A stretch of DNA of 64,000 nucleotides. Origin: Bacillota bacterium (GTDB lineage: Bacteria > Bacillota_I > Bacilli_A > RF39 > UBA660). The stretch covers positions 142,153-206,152 of the forward strand of contig SVAO01000001.1 of NCBI GenBank assembly GCA_015059365.1, in the 5' to 3' direction. The position numbers and the translations under genes are program-made. The notes below the pieces were generated by a model. The model did not search any database. It was not told where the DNA came from and was given only the letters and a program-made list of their open reading frames with translations. Positions 45,680 through 54,033 of the stretch are shown piece by piece. Positions within the stretch are counted from its first letter, which is position 1. The number at the start of each line of letters is the position of its first letter.

Positions 45680-45977
45680 ATGCACTAACTTTTTCTTCGT
45701 AAATACTTACTTGTTTTTTATCTTTTCCGACTCTTTCAAATTTTACATATCCTGCTACTTTAGCATATAAAGTATCATCAGACCCAATTCCTACATTGTT
45801 TCCTGGATAAACTTTAGTTCCACGTTGACGATATAAAATTGATCCTCCTGATACATATTCACCATCAGCAGCTTTTGCTCCTAAACGTTTTGATATTGAA
45901 TCACGACCGTTTTTAGTAGATCCTTGACCTTTTTTATGAGCAAATAATTGAATATTTAAATGCATTAATTTTAACAT
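45678..45977 (-). CDS. rpmA: Ribosomal protein L27 with cleavable leader
   Basis: A 99-residue L27. The mature part begins [15 protein letters not shown]. The leader [12 protein letters not shown] is of the Firmicutes type that the protease Prp removes; prp is the next gene upstream. The leader is three residues longer than the usual MLKLNLQFF form. I start at ATG 45977, 6 nt after AAGGAGGTG; an in-frame GTG upstream lies in that site. Confidence 0.95.
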   Translation of the reverse strand: MLKLMHLNIQLFAHKKGQGSTKNGRDSISKRLGAKAADGEYVSGGSILYRQRGTKVYPGNNVGIGSDDTLYAKVAGYVKFERVGKDKKQVSIYEEKVSA

Positions 45978-45990
45978 AAAGAGCACCTCC

Positions 45991-46296
45991 TTATTTTATA
46001 ATTTTAATATAGTTTTTATAATCGTTAGCAAGTTCACTTAATAAGTCAATCATATTTAAAATTAAAATATCTATAAACTCATTATGACTTATTATTTCAA
46101 CCTTTAATAATCCATCAGATTCTTCATACAAAATTGCATTACTGTCTAATCTAATAATCGCATTAACTGTAGTAATACAAATACTAGAAACTGATGCACA
46201 CACGATATCACTACCAGCTTCACTATAACCAGCATGACCAGTTACATTTATACTTTTAATAATATCATTTTCATAATTAACTTTGATTTTTATCAT
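45991..46296 (-). CDS. prp: Ribosomal-processing cysteine protease Prp
   Basis: A 101-residue Prp (YsxB). The [18 protein letters not shown] segment (in two pieces around residues 20-37) carries the catalytic His22 and Cys34. It cleaves the leader of L27 and is essential in Staphylococcus. The gene lies between rplU and rpmA, exactly as in Bacillus and Staphylococcus. Confidence 0.93.
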   Translation of the reverse strand: MIKIKVNYENDIIKSINVTGHAGYSEAGSDIVCASVSSICITTVNAIIRLDSNAILYEESDGLLKVEIISHNEFIDILILNMIDLLSELANDYKNYIKIIK

Positions 46297-46301
46297 ATTA
46301 A

Positions 46302-46598
46302 TTACTTAATAGTTTTAATTTCTACTTTAGTATAAGGTTGACGGTGTCCTTGTGTTCTACGATAATTTTTCTTTTGGTTGTATTTAAACACTTTAACTTT
46401 TTTCGCTTTTCCATGTTTAACTACTTCTCCTTCAACTAAAACTTTAGTTAAATAAGGATGACCAGTTACTCCATTAGCCATTAACACTTTATCAAACTTA
46501 ACTTTTTCACCTGGAGCTGCATCAATTTTTTCTACGTAAAGAACAGTTCCTTCTTCAACATAATATTGTTTTCCTCCAGTTTCAATAATAGCTTTCAT
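46302..46598 (-). CDS. rplU: Ribosomal protein L21
   Basis: A 98-residue L21 starting [17 protein letters not shown], with the C-terminal [14 protein letters not shown] motif that binds 23S rRNA. It is slightly short. It is the first gene of rplU-prp-rpmA and is preceded by an L21 leader and a good promoter. Confidence 0.97.
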   Translation of the reverse strand: MKAIIETGGKQYYVEEGTVLYVEKIDAAPGEKVKFDKVLMANGVTGHPYLTKVLVEGEVVKHGKAKKVKVFKYNQKKNYRRTQGHRQPYTKVEIKTIK

Positions 46599-46604
46599 AT
46601 TTAC

Positions 46605-46686
46605 CTCCTTTATTTCTAAGACTCGCCATTAAGGTGCTTACGCTTTAAACCTTTTTCTGTGCGGTTGTAGAGTGAGGCTCTACACA
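46605..46686 (-). promoter_or_regulatory. L21 ribosomal leader RNA
   Basis: The 88-nt 5' region of rplU contains ACCGCACAG, and AAGGTTTAAAGCG... followed by GCACCTT and GGCGAGTC, as in the L21 leader family of Firmicutes. GTAGAG / CTCTAC forms a hairpin near 46667-46683. Members probably allow feedback by L21, though the mechanism is unproven. Confidence 0.65.
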
Positions 46687-46693
46687 CTTAAAG

Positions 46694-46722
46694 ATTCTAC
46701 CATATTTTTCGTTCTAAGTCAA
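46694..46722 (-). promoter_or_regulatory. Sigma-A promoter of rplU
   Basis: Minus strand TTGACT (46722-46717), 17-nt spacer, TAGAAT (46699-46694). It lies at the end of spoIVFB. Confidence 0.8.
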
Positions 46723-47470
46723 ACCTTTTTCTAATAATTTCACGCTCTGTATAAGGTTTTTTATTTATTATAAAAATATGTTTATAATCACGATACATTT
46801 TTCCAAAATTAATTCCATGTATATATTTAAATTTTTTTATTCCTATATCTTCAATATAACGTTCTAATAAAAATTTATTAAATAGATAATTTATGTTTTT
46901 TATTTCACATAGCGTTTTAAATACTAATAAAACCATTGTTAGAAATAAAATAAGATTCCATTCAGTATAAAAAATAATTATTAAAAATATAAAAGAAATA
47001 ATAATAGAAAAATAATTAGTTAAATATAGTCCCAACTTAAATGGAAATATTTTATTTAAAAACAAATTTAATAATTTTGAACCATCAAGTGGAACTATAG
47101 GTAATAAATTAAATATCAATAAATTATAATGAATACTTCTTATGTCAACATATTTACAAATTAAAACATAATAAATTATTTGAAAAATTGGTCCTGCGAT
47201 ACAAACAATAACTTCTTCTATTATAGGTAGGTTTATTCGTTCCTTGAAAATAGTTAACCCACCAAATGGCATAATCATTATCTTTTCTATTTTCCATTTA
47301 AATAATATTCCAAACAATATATGTCCTAATTCATGAAATAAAATAATAGAAATAAAAACAAGAAAAGATTTTATTCTTCCTGTCAACAATGAAATAATGA
47401 TTACAAAATAAAAAAATGGATGAAATTTGACTAATCTAAATATATTTCTTATGATCAAGTATTTCCCCAT
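46697..47470 (-). CDS. spoIVFB: Stage IV sporulation protein FB (site-2 metalloprotease)
   Basis: A 257-residue M50 membrane protease with five or six helices. FHELGHILFG carries the zinc-binding HExxH and PLDGSKLLNL carries the aspartate ligand (LDG motif). In Bacillus SpoIVFB cuts pro-sigma-K in the mother cell after release from SpoIVFA. It overlaps spoIVFA by 35 nt and is next to rplU, the Bacillus gene order, which raises confidence above that of a generic M50 protease. Confidence 0.9.
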   Translation of the reverse strand: MGKYLIIRNIFRLVKFHPFFYFVIIISLLTGRIKSFLVFISIILFHELGHILFGILFKWKIEKIMIMPFGGLTIFKERINLPIIEEVIVCIAGPIFQIIYYVLICKYVDIRSIHYNLLIFNLLPIVPLDGSKLLNLFLNKIFPFKLGLYLTNYFSIIISFIFLIIIFYTEWNLILFLTMVLLVFKTLCEIKNINYLFNKFLLERYIEDIGIKKFKYIHGINFGKMYRDYKHIFIINKKPYTEREIIRKRFDLERKIW

Positions 47471-47984
47471 CTTTCTTAAACACTAAATATAATTCATTTG
47501 AAATAACTTCACCCAATAGTTGTCCTTGTTCTATATAATCATACATATTTACCGCTAAGTTATCTATATTGCTATACCAAACATCTATTCCGTTGGATTG
47601 TTGAATTATAATAGTATTACCATAATTTTCTTTTTCTCCTATAAACACGACTAACCCACTATCTAATGATGGAACTAAATAATTTTCTGTTACCACAAGT
47701 TTTACTCCATCTAAATATTTGTGTTGTTCTTCATATTGCAATGCCTCATTAAATACTGTGGTAGTTTGTTTTTCAAATAAATCACTAAATGGAAGTGGTG
47801 AACCTGCATATTTCTCATATATTGAGTTAATTGTTGCAAAAGAAATATTATTTTCATAAACTTTTTGATAAAATTGTTGCTTTATATCAGGTTTGGCCTT
47901 TAAAAGTATCAACGTTGATAACATTATAATAATTGATATACAAATTTTGCTAATTTGTTTAAACCAAAAATTATTTTTTCTCAT
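47436..47984 (-). CDS. spoIVFA: SpoIVFA-like M23-family protein
   Basis: A 182-residue protein with a basic start, a membrane helix (about residues 12-30) and a degenerate LytM/M23 domain at the C-terminal end: GLVVFIGEKENYGNTI and later GQLLGEV. The usual HxH of active enzymes is absent, as in SpoIVFA, which only holds SpoIVFB inactive. I start at ATG 47984 behind GTAGGTGAG. The gene pair and its neighbours match Bacillus. Confidence 0.85.
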   Translation of the reverse strand: MRKNNFWFKQISKICISIIIMLSTLILLKAKPDIKQQFYQKVYENNISFATINSIYEKYAGSPLPFSDLFEKQTTTVFNEALQYEEQHKYLDGVKLVVTENYLVPSLDSGLVVFIGEKENYGNTIIIQQSNGIDVWYSNIDNLAVNMYDYIEQGQLLGEVISNELYLVFKKDGEILDHKKYI

Positions 47985-48042
47985 CTTCTCACCTACCACA
48001 AATTATGCTGAAAACGTCTTTTTTAGAACTCTTAAAAAACAC

Positions 48043-48080
48043 AAAAAAACAACCGATTGTACTTTATGTTAATCAGTTGT
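48043..48080 (-). terminator. Terminator of gltX
   Basis: Stem ACAACTGATT / AATCGGTTGT (one wobble) on the minus strand, followed by T7. Confidence 0.8.
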
Positions 48081-48087
48081 TTATATA

Positions 48088-49752
48088 TTATTTAATGTAA
48101 CCGCTAAACTTTGAAAATCTATTTCTTATTCTTTCAACACCTAATAATTTTAATATTTCATAAAGATCTGGTGTCATAGTAAGAGAAGTTGTTGCTACTC
48201 TAATAAACTCACAAACATCTCCAACGTGTCCTAAATATTGCTCTGGATTTTCTTTATATTGTTTTACTTCTTCTGCAAAACCATATTTACCTGCTAAAGA
48301 TTTAATTTTATTATACCATTCATCTTTAGTATCATTTTCATCATAATAATTGTTGATATAATCATTTAAGATTTCAACATTATAATAATCTTTAACTTCT
48401 ATATTTTGATATACAGATTGTTCTTTTTCAAATAATTCATCAAACATATACCAAATTTCTTTTTTAATATCTGAATAGCAAGAATAATCTTTACGTGGTT
48501 TCTTTTGTTCTCTTTCAATATTAAAAATATTTATACAATAGTCTTTATATTTAGTAAGTAAATCATATAATTCTTGGTCAAATTCACTAGCCCATTTTAA
48601 TGAACTTTCATATACACTAGTAGCTTTTAGTCTGCTGATATAATTTTTAGAAATGTTTAATAGTTTATCAATGTCAAAAAGTGTCCCACTTGCACTAATT
48701 TTTTTGAAATCTAATTTAAAATCATCAATTGTTTTATCTTTATTAGCATCATACCAAGATTCAAAATTAGAATTAGCGATAGTAGTTAAATAAAGCTTTA
48801 CAGCTTCTATTGGAATACCTTTTTCATGATAATAACTTACTGCAGCTTCTGGATCTTTTCTTTTACTTAGTTTTCTTCTAGAACCGGTTTCATCAATTTT
48901 CATAACAAGTCCTAAATGAGCATACCTAGGAGCTTTAAAACCGAATTTTCTAAATAATTCTATGTGTAATGGTGTTGAGGGCATCCATTCTTCTCCACGC
49001 AAAACATGAGTAGTACGCATTAGGTGATCATCAACCACATGAGCAAAATGATATACAGGTATTCCATCACTCTTAATCAACACGTGATCTATATCGTTTT
49101 CTGGAAAATCTATTTTACCACGTACACAATCATTAACAGTTACTTTTTTATTAAAATCTCCAGTGGATTTAATTCTTAAAACATAAGGTTCTCCATTATT
49201 TATTTTTTCAATTCTTTCCTCATTTGTTAAAAATCTACATTTAGCATGTTTACCATAGTAACCAATTCTTTCTTTATTTGCTTCTTGTCTTTCTCTTATT
49301 TCTTCAATATCTTCACTGCTGCAAAAACAAGGATATGCATAATCATTTTCAACCAAGAATTTAGCAAAAGTATTATAAATATCTATTCGCTTAGATTGAA
49401 TATATGGACCGTAAGAACCTTTTTCTTCAGTTTCGGATATTGCACCTTCATCTATTGTGATATCAAAATTACGAAGATCATCAATAATCCCTTGTATCCC
49501 GTTTTCAACACTACGTTTTTGATCGGTATCTTCAATTCTTAAGAAGAAAACCCCGTCTGTATCTTTTGGCATCTTACTTTCAATAAATGCGGTAAGTAAA
49601 CTACCCATGTGTACAAAGCCTGTAGGGCTTGGTGCAAATCTAGATACAATGGCCCCTTCTTTTAAATTTCTTTCTGGATATATTTTTTCATAATCCTCAA
49701 TCGTCTTTGTTACATTAGGATACATAACATTTGCTAAATCTTTATTTGTCAT
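48088..49752 (-). CDS. gltX: Glutamyl-tRNA synthetase
   Basis: A 555-residue class I synthetase with the HIGH-like SPTGFVHMGSL and KMSKS-like RRKLSKRKDPEA motifs. It belongs to the longer clostridial-type form with about 40 residues ahead of the catalytic core. I start at ATG 49752 behind GGACGTGAT; the frame is open upstream but would run into tRNA-Gln. No glutaminyl-tRNA synthetase is present in the window, so it may also charge tRNA-Gln for amidation by GatCAB. Confidence 0.94.
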   Translation of the reverse strand: MTNKDLANVMYPNVTKTIEDYEKIYPERNLKEGAIVSRFAPSPTGFVHMGSLLTAFIESKMPKDTDGVFFLRIEDTDQKRSVENGIQGIIDDLRNFDITIDEGAISETEEKGSYGPYIQSKRIDIYNTFAKFLVENDYAYPCFCSSEDIEEIRERQEANKERIGYYGKHAKCRFLTNEERIEKINNGEPYVLRIKSTGDFNKKVTVNDCVRGKIDFPENDIDHVLIKSDGIPVYHFAHVVDDHLMRTTHVLRGEEWMPSTPLHIELFRKFGFKAPRYAHLGLVMKIDETGSRRKLSKRKDPEAAVSYYHEKGIPIEAVKLYLTTIANSNFESWYDANKDKTIDDFKLDFKKISASGTLFDIDKLLNISKNYISRLKATSVYESSLKWASEFDQELYDLLTKYKDYCINIFNIEREQKKPRKDYSCYSDIKKEIWYMFDELFEKEQSVYQNIEVKDYYNVEILNDYINNYYDENDTKDEWYNKIKSLAGKYGFAEEVKQYKENPEQYLGHVGDVCEFIRVATTSLTMTPDLYEILKLLGVERIRNRFSKFSGYIK

Positions 49753-49780
49753 TAAATCACGTCCATTCATAAAAATAAAA

Positions 49781-49855
49781 TGGTTGCCCAGGAAGGATTC
49801 GAACCTACGCATGTCGGAGTCAGAGTCCGATGCCTTACCGCTTGGCTACTGGGCA
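49781..49855 (-). tRNA. tRNA-Gln (CTG)
   Basis: A 75-nt cloverleaf with encoded CCA. Anticodon stem TCGGA/TCCGA encloses CTCTGAC, so the anticodon is CTG and reads CAG. The GCCAAGCGGTAAGGC D-arm is typical for Gln. One T-stem pair (GTAGG with CCTTC) is a T-T mismatch. It lies 29 nt ahead of gltX and may share its transcript. Confidence 0.88.
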
Positions 49856-49930
49856 GTACCTATCTAATTATAACATATCTAATTTATTTTGAAAAATATT
49901 TTTACTAATTTTATTAAATTTAAGACAAAT

Positions 49931-49959
49931 AAAAAAAGATTGACAGCGTCGATCTTTTT
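49931..49959 (-). terminator. Terminator of the SDR gene
   Basis: Stem AAAAGATTGAC / GTCGATCTTTT with an AGC loop; the T run continues on the minus strand. Confidence 0.8.
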
Positions 49960-50902
49960 ATCCCTTATATAATCCACCATTAATATGCATTACTTGACCT
50001 GTTACATATGATGAATCTTTACTTGCTAAATACACAAATAATGGTGCTATTTCATAAGTTTCCCCTGCTCTTTTCATTGGTGCATCTGCACCTAAAGTTG
50101 GTATTTTTTCCTTTTCCCAACATGCAGGCTGAAGTGCCGTCCAAAAATATCCTGGAGCTACGGCATTTACTCTTATATTTTTATCTGCAAGATTTGTAGA
50201 TAACGATCTAGTAAAACCAACAATTGCCCCTTTACTAGTTACATAATCTATAAGTTCTGGCTCTCCATAAAATGTTGTAACTGAACTAACATTAATTATA
50301 GATGCCCCTGGACACATATATTTTAAGCAAGCCTTTGTTAAATAAAATATCGAATACATATTAGTCTTCATTGTATAATCAAATTGTTCATCACTTATAT
50401 CAAGTAAACTCTTTTGTTGAAATTGAACACCTGCATTATTAACTAAAATATCAATTCTACCAAATTTATTCATTGTCTCATTTGCTATATATTCACAAAA
50501 GCAACTATCTTTAACATCACCCTTTAAAAGTAAACATGTTCCTCCTAATGAATTAATGTAGTCCCTAGTTTCGTAAGCATCTTTATCTTCATTTAAATAA
50601 ACAATAACTACTTTGCACCCTTCTTTTATATATGCAATTGCAACAGCTCTACCTATTCCTGAATCTCCTCCCGTTATAACTGCTACCTTATCTTTTAATT
50701 TCATTGACCCAATATAACTAGGATCATCAAATATTGGTCTAGGTACCATCAAATACTCCATTCCTGGCTGAACATCCTGTTCCTGTGGTGGAAATTGTAC
50801 TTTGAATTTGTTACATTTATATCCGTAACCATTTTCATCTATATATTTTAATCCATAATCATCTTGCCCATTATTATTAGAATAATAAAATTTATAATCC
50901 AT
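49958..50902 (-). CDS. SDR oxidoreductase (YhdF/YdaD general-stress type)
   Basis: A 314-residue classical SDR with an N-terminal extension of about 55 residues, a hallmark of the YhdF/YghA/GsiB-type stress dehydrogenases. GGDSGIGRAVAIAYI is the cofactor motif, NNAGVQ follows, and the catalytic Ser, Tyr and Lys are in NVSSVT and YVTSKGA. The C-terminal SSYVTGQVMHINGG is typical. Substrate unknown; Bacillus relatives are under the general stress response. Confidence 0.88.
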   Translation of the reverse strand: MDYKFYYSNNNGQDDYGLKYIDENGYGYKCNKFKVQFPPQEQDVQPGMEYLMVPRPIFDDPSYIGSMKLKDKVAVITGGDSGIGRAVAIAYIKEGCKVVIVYLNEDKDAYETRDYINSLGGTCLLLKGDVKDSCFCEYIANETMNKFGRIDILVNNAGVQFQQKSLLDISDEQFDYTMKTNMYSIFYLTKACLKYMCPGASIINVSSVTTFYGEPELIDYVTSKGAIVGFTRSLSTNLADKNIRVNAVAPGYFWTALQPACWEKEKIPTLGADAPMKRAGETYEIAPLFVYLASKDSSYVTGQVMHINGGLYKG

Positions 50903-50932
50903 ATACTCACCAATTTATTATATTCAATATAT

Positions 50933-50960
50933 AAAAAAAGAATGGGTATTCACCCATTTT
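50933..50960 (-). terminator. Terminator of the ferritin-like gene
   Basis: Stem AATGGGT / ACCCATT followed on the minus strand by T7. Confidence 0.8.
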
Positions 50961-51396
50961 ATAAAAACGTCTTTAATTTTTCAACAGCATCTTCCTGCAT
51001 ATCAACGTATTCTTGAACTAAAGCATGTATTTTTTCATCAGTATCTTTATGATTTAATAGCTTCCTGCCTTCAATAATTCCCATATTTGTACCTTGTAAT
51101 AATAACTCTGCAATCTTAGAGGTACTTTGATCTGTAAGTGTTTTCATTTCAATACCATACCACGTCATTGCTTTATTCACAACGCCAGTTTCATGAGGAT
51201 GTGCATCACTATACTCGTGATATATATTATTGATTTTATCTGTTATTTCATTATATTTTTCGTATTGACGATTTAATTCTTTTTTTAAACCATCATCTTC
51301 TACCTTCCCAATAATAAAGTCAATCGCATCTTTACCCATGCAGGCACCTTTATTTAATTCATCTAATACATTTACTTTTTCATTATTTTCTTGCAT
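50959..51396 (-). CDS. Ferritin-like four-helix protein (DUF2383-like)
   Basis: A 145-residue soluble protein predicted as four long helices. The helices carry spaced Glu and His residues (for example EYSDAHPHETG and YVDMQED) and the layout resembles DUF2383/DUF3231-type ferritin-like proteins, some of which are linked to spores or stress. A full diiron ligand set is not evident. GGAGGAAA precedes the ATG. Confidence 0.6.
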   Translation of the reverse strand: MQENNEKVNVLDELNKGACMGKDAIDFIIGKVEDDGLKKELNRQYEKYNEITDKINNIYHEYSDAHPHETGVVNKAMTWYGIEMKTLTDQSTSKIAELLLQGTNMGIIEGRKLLNHKDTDEKIHALVQEYVDMQEDAVEKLKTFL

Positions 51397-51449
51397 AAAT
51401 TTCCTCCATATATATAATGTTTCATTTCAAGAAATTTATACAATACACA

Positions 51450-52097
51450 TTAATTCTTTTTTCTCATTTCTAACTTTTTCTGATAAGCATACTCTTGTAT
51501 ATAAATTTGATTATCATCAATATCGTAATCCTGAAAACTGTTATACATGTCCATAAATAGCGTATTAAAAGGTTTATGGCCACTACGACTATTTCTGATT
51601 CTAACACTGTGTCTATTAGAAAACTCCTTTGGACTGCATTGCAATTGAATTAAAAATTCATCTTCATCTTTTTTTATTATTCTTAAAACATTAGCATCAT
51701 CATAATTAGTATCATCACAATGCCATTCTACAATCCCATTATTAAATAACCTATTAGGATTATTCTGTTCTCTTATATATACATTTTTATTATAAAGTTC
51801 AATGCCTCTTTTATATCTATTAAATTGTTCTATATTTTCACAAAGTCCAATAGTTTGTTCATCCAAGCGACTTACTTCACATTTTTTTATCCTATCATAA
51901 AGTTCCTCAAACAAAAGATATACTCGGTAATTTTCTTTTGTCACAGGAAATTCACAAATTTCTTGTAAATTATCAATATCATATAAAGACCAATATAAAT
52001 CTAAATTACCACTAAAAATAATTTTTAATCTTTTGCTTCCCTTAACTAAAACAATATCATAAAGTCCAAACTCATTTTTTATCTTTTTTACTTCCAT
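51450..52097 (-). CDS. Hypothetical protein
   Basis: A 215-residue soluble protein. The first half reads as beta-rich (FGLYDIVLVKGSKRLKIIF), the second half is charged and aromatic. No known domain was recognised. GGGGGACAT lies ahead of the ATG. It is 15 nt downstream of the YwaF-like gene and probably co-transcribed with it. Confidence 0.65.
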   Translation of the reverse strand: MEVKKIKNEFGLYDIVLVKGSKRLKIIFSGNLDLYWSLYDIDNLQEICEFPVTKENYRVYLLFEELYDRIKKCEVSRLDEQTIGLCENIEQFNRYKRGIELYNKNVYIREQNNPNRLFNNGIVEWHCDDTNYDDANVLRIIKKDEDEFLIQLQCSPKEFSNRHSVRIRNSRSGHKPFNTLFMDMYNSFQDYDIDDNQIYIQEYAYQKKLEMRKKN

Positions 52098-52112
52098 ATG
52101 TCCCCCAATATT

Positions 52113-52925
52113 TTATTTATTATTATGATATTTTTTTCGAAAAAGTGCAGACGATTTATATATTGCCCACGCTCCAAATATTAATACAAAAAGATATGAA
52201 ATTAAATATATTATATATGGAACACTCTTTTGGATTACATCAAATACAGGCAATGTCGATATAAAATAAGGACTAATATAAAACATATTAAAAGTATCCC
52301 CATTCAAAATTCCACTATTATAGATAGTTATATTTAAAATTTGTGCTAAAATAACAAAAATTAAAAATACAATTATTGAACTTTTAAAATTATTTTTAGT
52401 CGGTTTAATTTCACCAACCATTAATAAATAAATAGATACCACTAAACTTCCGGCATGTAACCACATAGTATGAATATTTATTTCGATAGTTTCAACGAAA
52501 CAACTATCTGGCAAAATCATGGTAATTAAACTTCCTAAAATAGTGACAAAAGCCATATAAGAAAGCAATGCCTTTCTTATTTTATTGTCTTTTAAAAATG
52601 AACAAATCAATGATACAAAGATCGGAGTTGTACATAATTGAAAGGGTGCTGAATACCACTGATATTTCCAATAACCAATATTAGTTACAGAATCATAATT
52701 AAAAGACCAAATTATTTGTTTAATTATTTCTAATATTAATGCAGTAACACCATAAATAAGTAAAACACTTTTTAATTGTTTTTCATTATATTTTTTTCTA
52801 CAAAAATATAAAAAAACAAGGGAAATTACAGTAAAACCAATCCACATCCAATGAAACCATCCAAATGGTTGTGGGCGTTCCATAGTCCCTTGTAAAAAAT
52901 AAACTATTCTCTCAAACCAATTCAT
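52113..52925 (-). CDS. YwaF-family integral membrane protein (TIGR02206)
   Basis: A 270-residue protein with about seven hydrophobic segments. Opening PQPFGWFHWMWIG and the YQWYSAPFQLC and HTMWLHAGSL motifs are typical of the YwaF family, whose function is unknown. I start at ATG 52925 with GTGAGTGGT in front. A palindrome just upstream (52959-52980) overlaps the presumed promoter. Confidence 0.82.
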   Translation of the reverse strand: MNWFERIVYFLQGTMERPQPFGWFHWMWIGFTVISLVFLYFCRKKYNEKQLKSVLLIYGVTALILEIIKQIIWSFNYDSVTNIGYWKYQWYSAPFQLCTTPIFVSLICSFLKDNKIRKALLSYMAFVTILGSLITMILPDSCFVETIEINIHTMWLHAGSLVVSIYLLMVGEIKPTKNNFKSSIIVFLIFVILAQILNITIYNSGILNGDTFNMFYISPYFISTLPVFDVIQKSVPYIIYLISYLFVLIFGAWAIYKSSALFRKKYHNNK

Positions 52926-52958
52926 ACTACCACTCACTTTACTTACTCTAAATTACTT

Positions 52959-52980
52959 TATATACTATAAGTAGTATATA
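52959..52980. repeat. Perfect palindrome upstream of the YwaF gene
   Basis: Arms TATATACTA (52959-52967) and TAGTATATA (52972-52980) with a TAAG centre, 34 nt ahead of ATG 52925. On the minus strand it includes a TATAGT that could be a -10, so it looks like an operator. Confidence 0.6.
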
Positions 52981-53085
52981 ATATTTTTAATACATTTTCA
53001 ATCAAAAGTGAATCATTATGCATAGTAGGCATTTTTTAAAAAATTATTATTTTATACTTTAAGATTTTACTTATAGTACTTTAAC

Positions 53086-53109
53086 AATTATTATACTTAC
53101 TTAATAATT
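53086..53109. repeat. Second inverted repeat in the intergenic region
   Basis: Arms AATTATTA (53086-53093) and TAATAATT (53102-53109), 8-nt centre. Composition is all A/T, so chance is possible. Confidence 0.4.
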
Positions 53110-53172
53110 ATCATTTTTTATTTTAACATTCGTACCGTCTTTTAACAAAAAACATCATTACAAACAGATATA

Positions 53173-53220
53173 CAAATTAATTAATAATTCGGATTATAGA
53201 CTTTTGAAAACAAGATCAAA
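53173..53220 (-). repeat. Direct repeat copy A, promoter-like
   Basis: A 48-bp block matching copy B (53802-53849) at 44 of 48 positions. On the minus strand it contains TTTTCAAAAGTC followed by TATAAT, so it looks like a duplicated promoter/operator facing the YwaF gene. Confidence 0.7.
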
Positions 53221-53274
53221 TTTTTTTAAAATAAAATCAGTTTATCTCAACCCAATGGGAGGTATATAATTAAT

Positions 53275-53315
53275 AAAAAAAGTACACTAACACTCAAGTT
53301 TGAGTATTAGTGTAC
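53275..53315 (-). terminator. Terminator of the XRE regulator gene
   Basis: A near-perfect 16-bp inverted repeat (53282-53315, one mismatch) followed on the minus strand by T7. Confidence 0.85.
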
Positions 53316-53368
53316 AAACCAATCTAGGAATGTACCATAAATTTAATTTAAAAGCAAATTTTAATTCA

Positions 53369-53749
53369 TTACTTATTTTTTTTGTCAGATTCTAATTTCA
53401 AAGCTAATTTCTTTATATTAATTCCTTTCTCATCTGTTTCTTTTATTGTTTTTAAACTTTCAATTAAGTCATTATCAATCAAATAATATAATAATTCTAC
53501 TGGTATGTCTAACCTATCATGAGCAAAAGCATCCATCATAATTTGGTTTTCCTCCTCTGTTAAAATCACATTATTACAAATTTTATTTATTACTGACATA
53601 GTTACTTTTCTATTGTTATTCTCCAAATTAGATATATGAATCATACTAAGATCACACATTATTGCTAAATCCTTAATAGTTAAATCTCTGTCTTTTCTAA
53701 TTTTTCTTAAAATTTGACCAAACTTTAAGTTTTGACCTGCCTCATTCAT
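53369..53749 (-). CDS. XRE family transcriptional regulator
   Basis: A 126-residue protein with an N-terminal Cro/CI helix-turn-helix (FGQILRKIRKDRDLTIKDLA then LSMIHISNLEN) and a C-terminal helical part of about 60 residues. I start at ATG 53749 behind AAGGGGGAT; a longer frame upstream would run through its promoter. The promoter block (copy B) recurs upstream of the YwaF gene, so this regulator may control both. Confidence 0.82.
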   Translation of the reverse strand: MNEAGQNLKFGQILRKIRKDRDLTIKDLAIMCDLSMIHISNLENNNRKVTMSVINKICNNVILTEEENQIMMDAFAHDRLDIPVELLYYLIDNDLIESLKTIKETDEKGINIKKLALKLESDKKNK

Positions 53750-53801
53750 AAATATATCCCCCTTTACGAGTAGATATTCTATCATAATACTGATTAGTTT
53801 G

Positions 53802-53849
53802 CAAATTAATAAATAATTCAAATTATAGACTTTTGAAAACAAAATCAAA
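53802..53849 (-). promoter_or_regulatory. Direct repeat copy B, promoter of the XRE gene
   Basis: A 48-bp block differing from copy A at only four positions. Minus-strand TATAAT with TTTTCAAAAG upstream, about 75 nt ahead of ATG 53749. Confidence 0.65.
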
Positions 53850-53872
53850 ATAATACCAAAAACATATTTAAT

Positions 53873-53899
53873 CAAAATAAAACCCTTATAAAATAAGGG
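53873..53899 (-). terminator. Terminator of tRNA-Arg
   Basis: Stem CCCTTAT / ATAAGGG with a T-rich tail on the minus strand. Confidence 0.7.
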
Positions 53900-53911
53900 C
53901 TAATTAACGTA

Positions 53912-53988
<77 letters not shown>

Positions 53989-54033
53989 AAGTGTTCCTTG
54001 AAGAACACTACAATTATACTATATTATTTTTAA

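Noticed and set aside
49753..49812. Upstream start for gltX
   Set aside because: It would overlap the tRNA-Gln gene; ATG 49752 has an acceptable site.
53750..53875. Longer N-terminus for the XRE regulator
   Set aside because: The extra 42 codons run through the repeated promoter block; the start at 53749 has a strong ribosome site.
53991..54011. Hairpin AGTGTTC/GAACACT upstream of tRNA-Arg taken as a terminator
   Set aside because: No T run follows in either direction.
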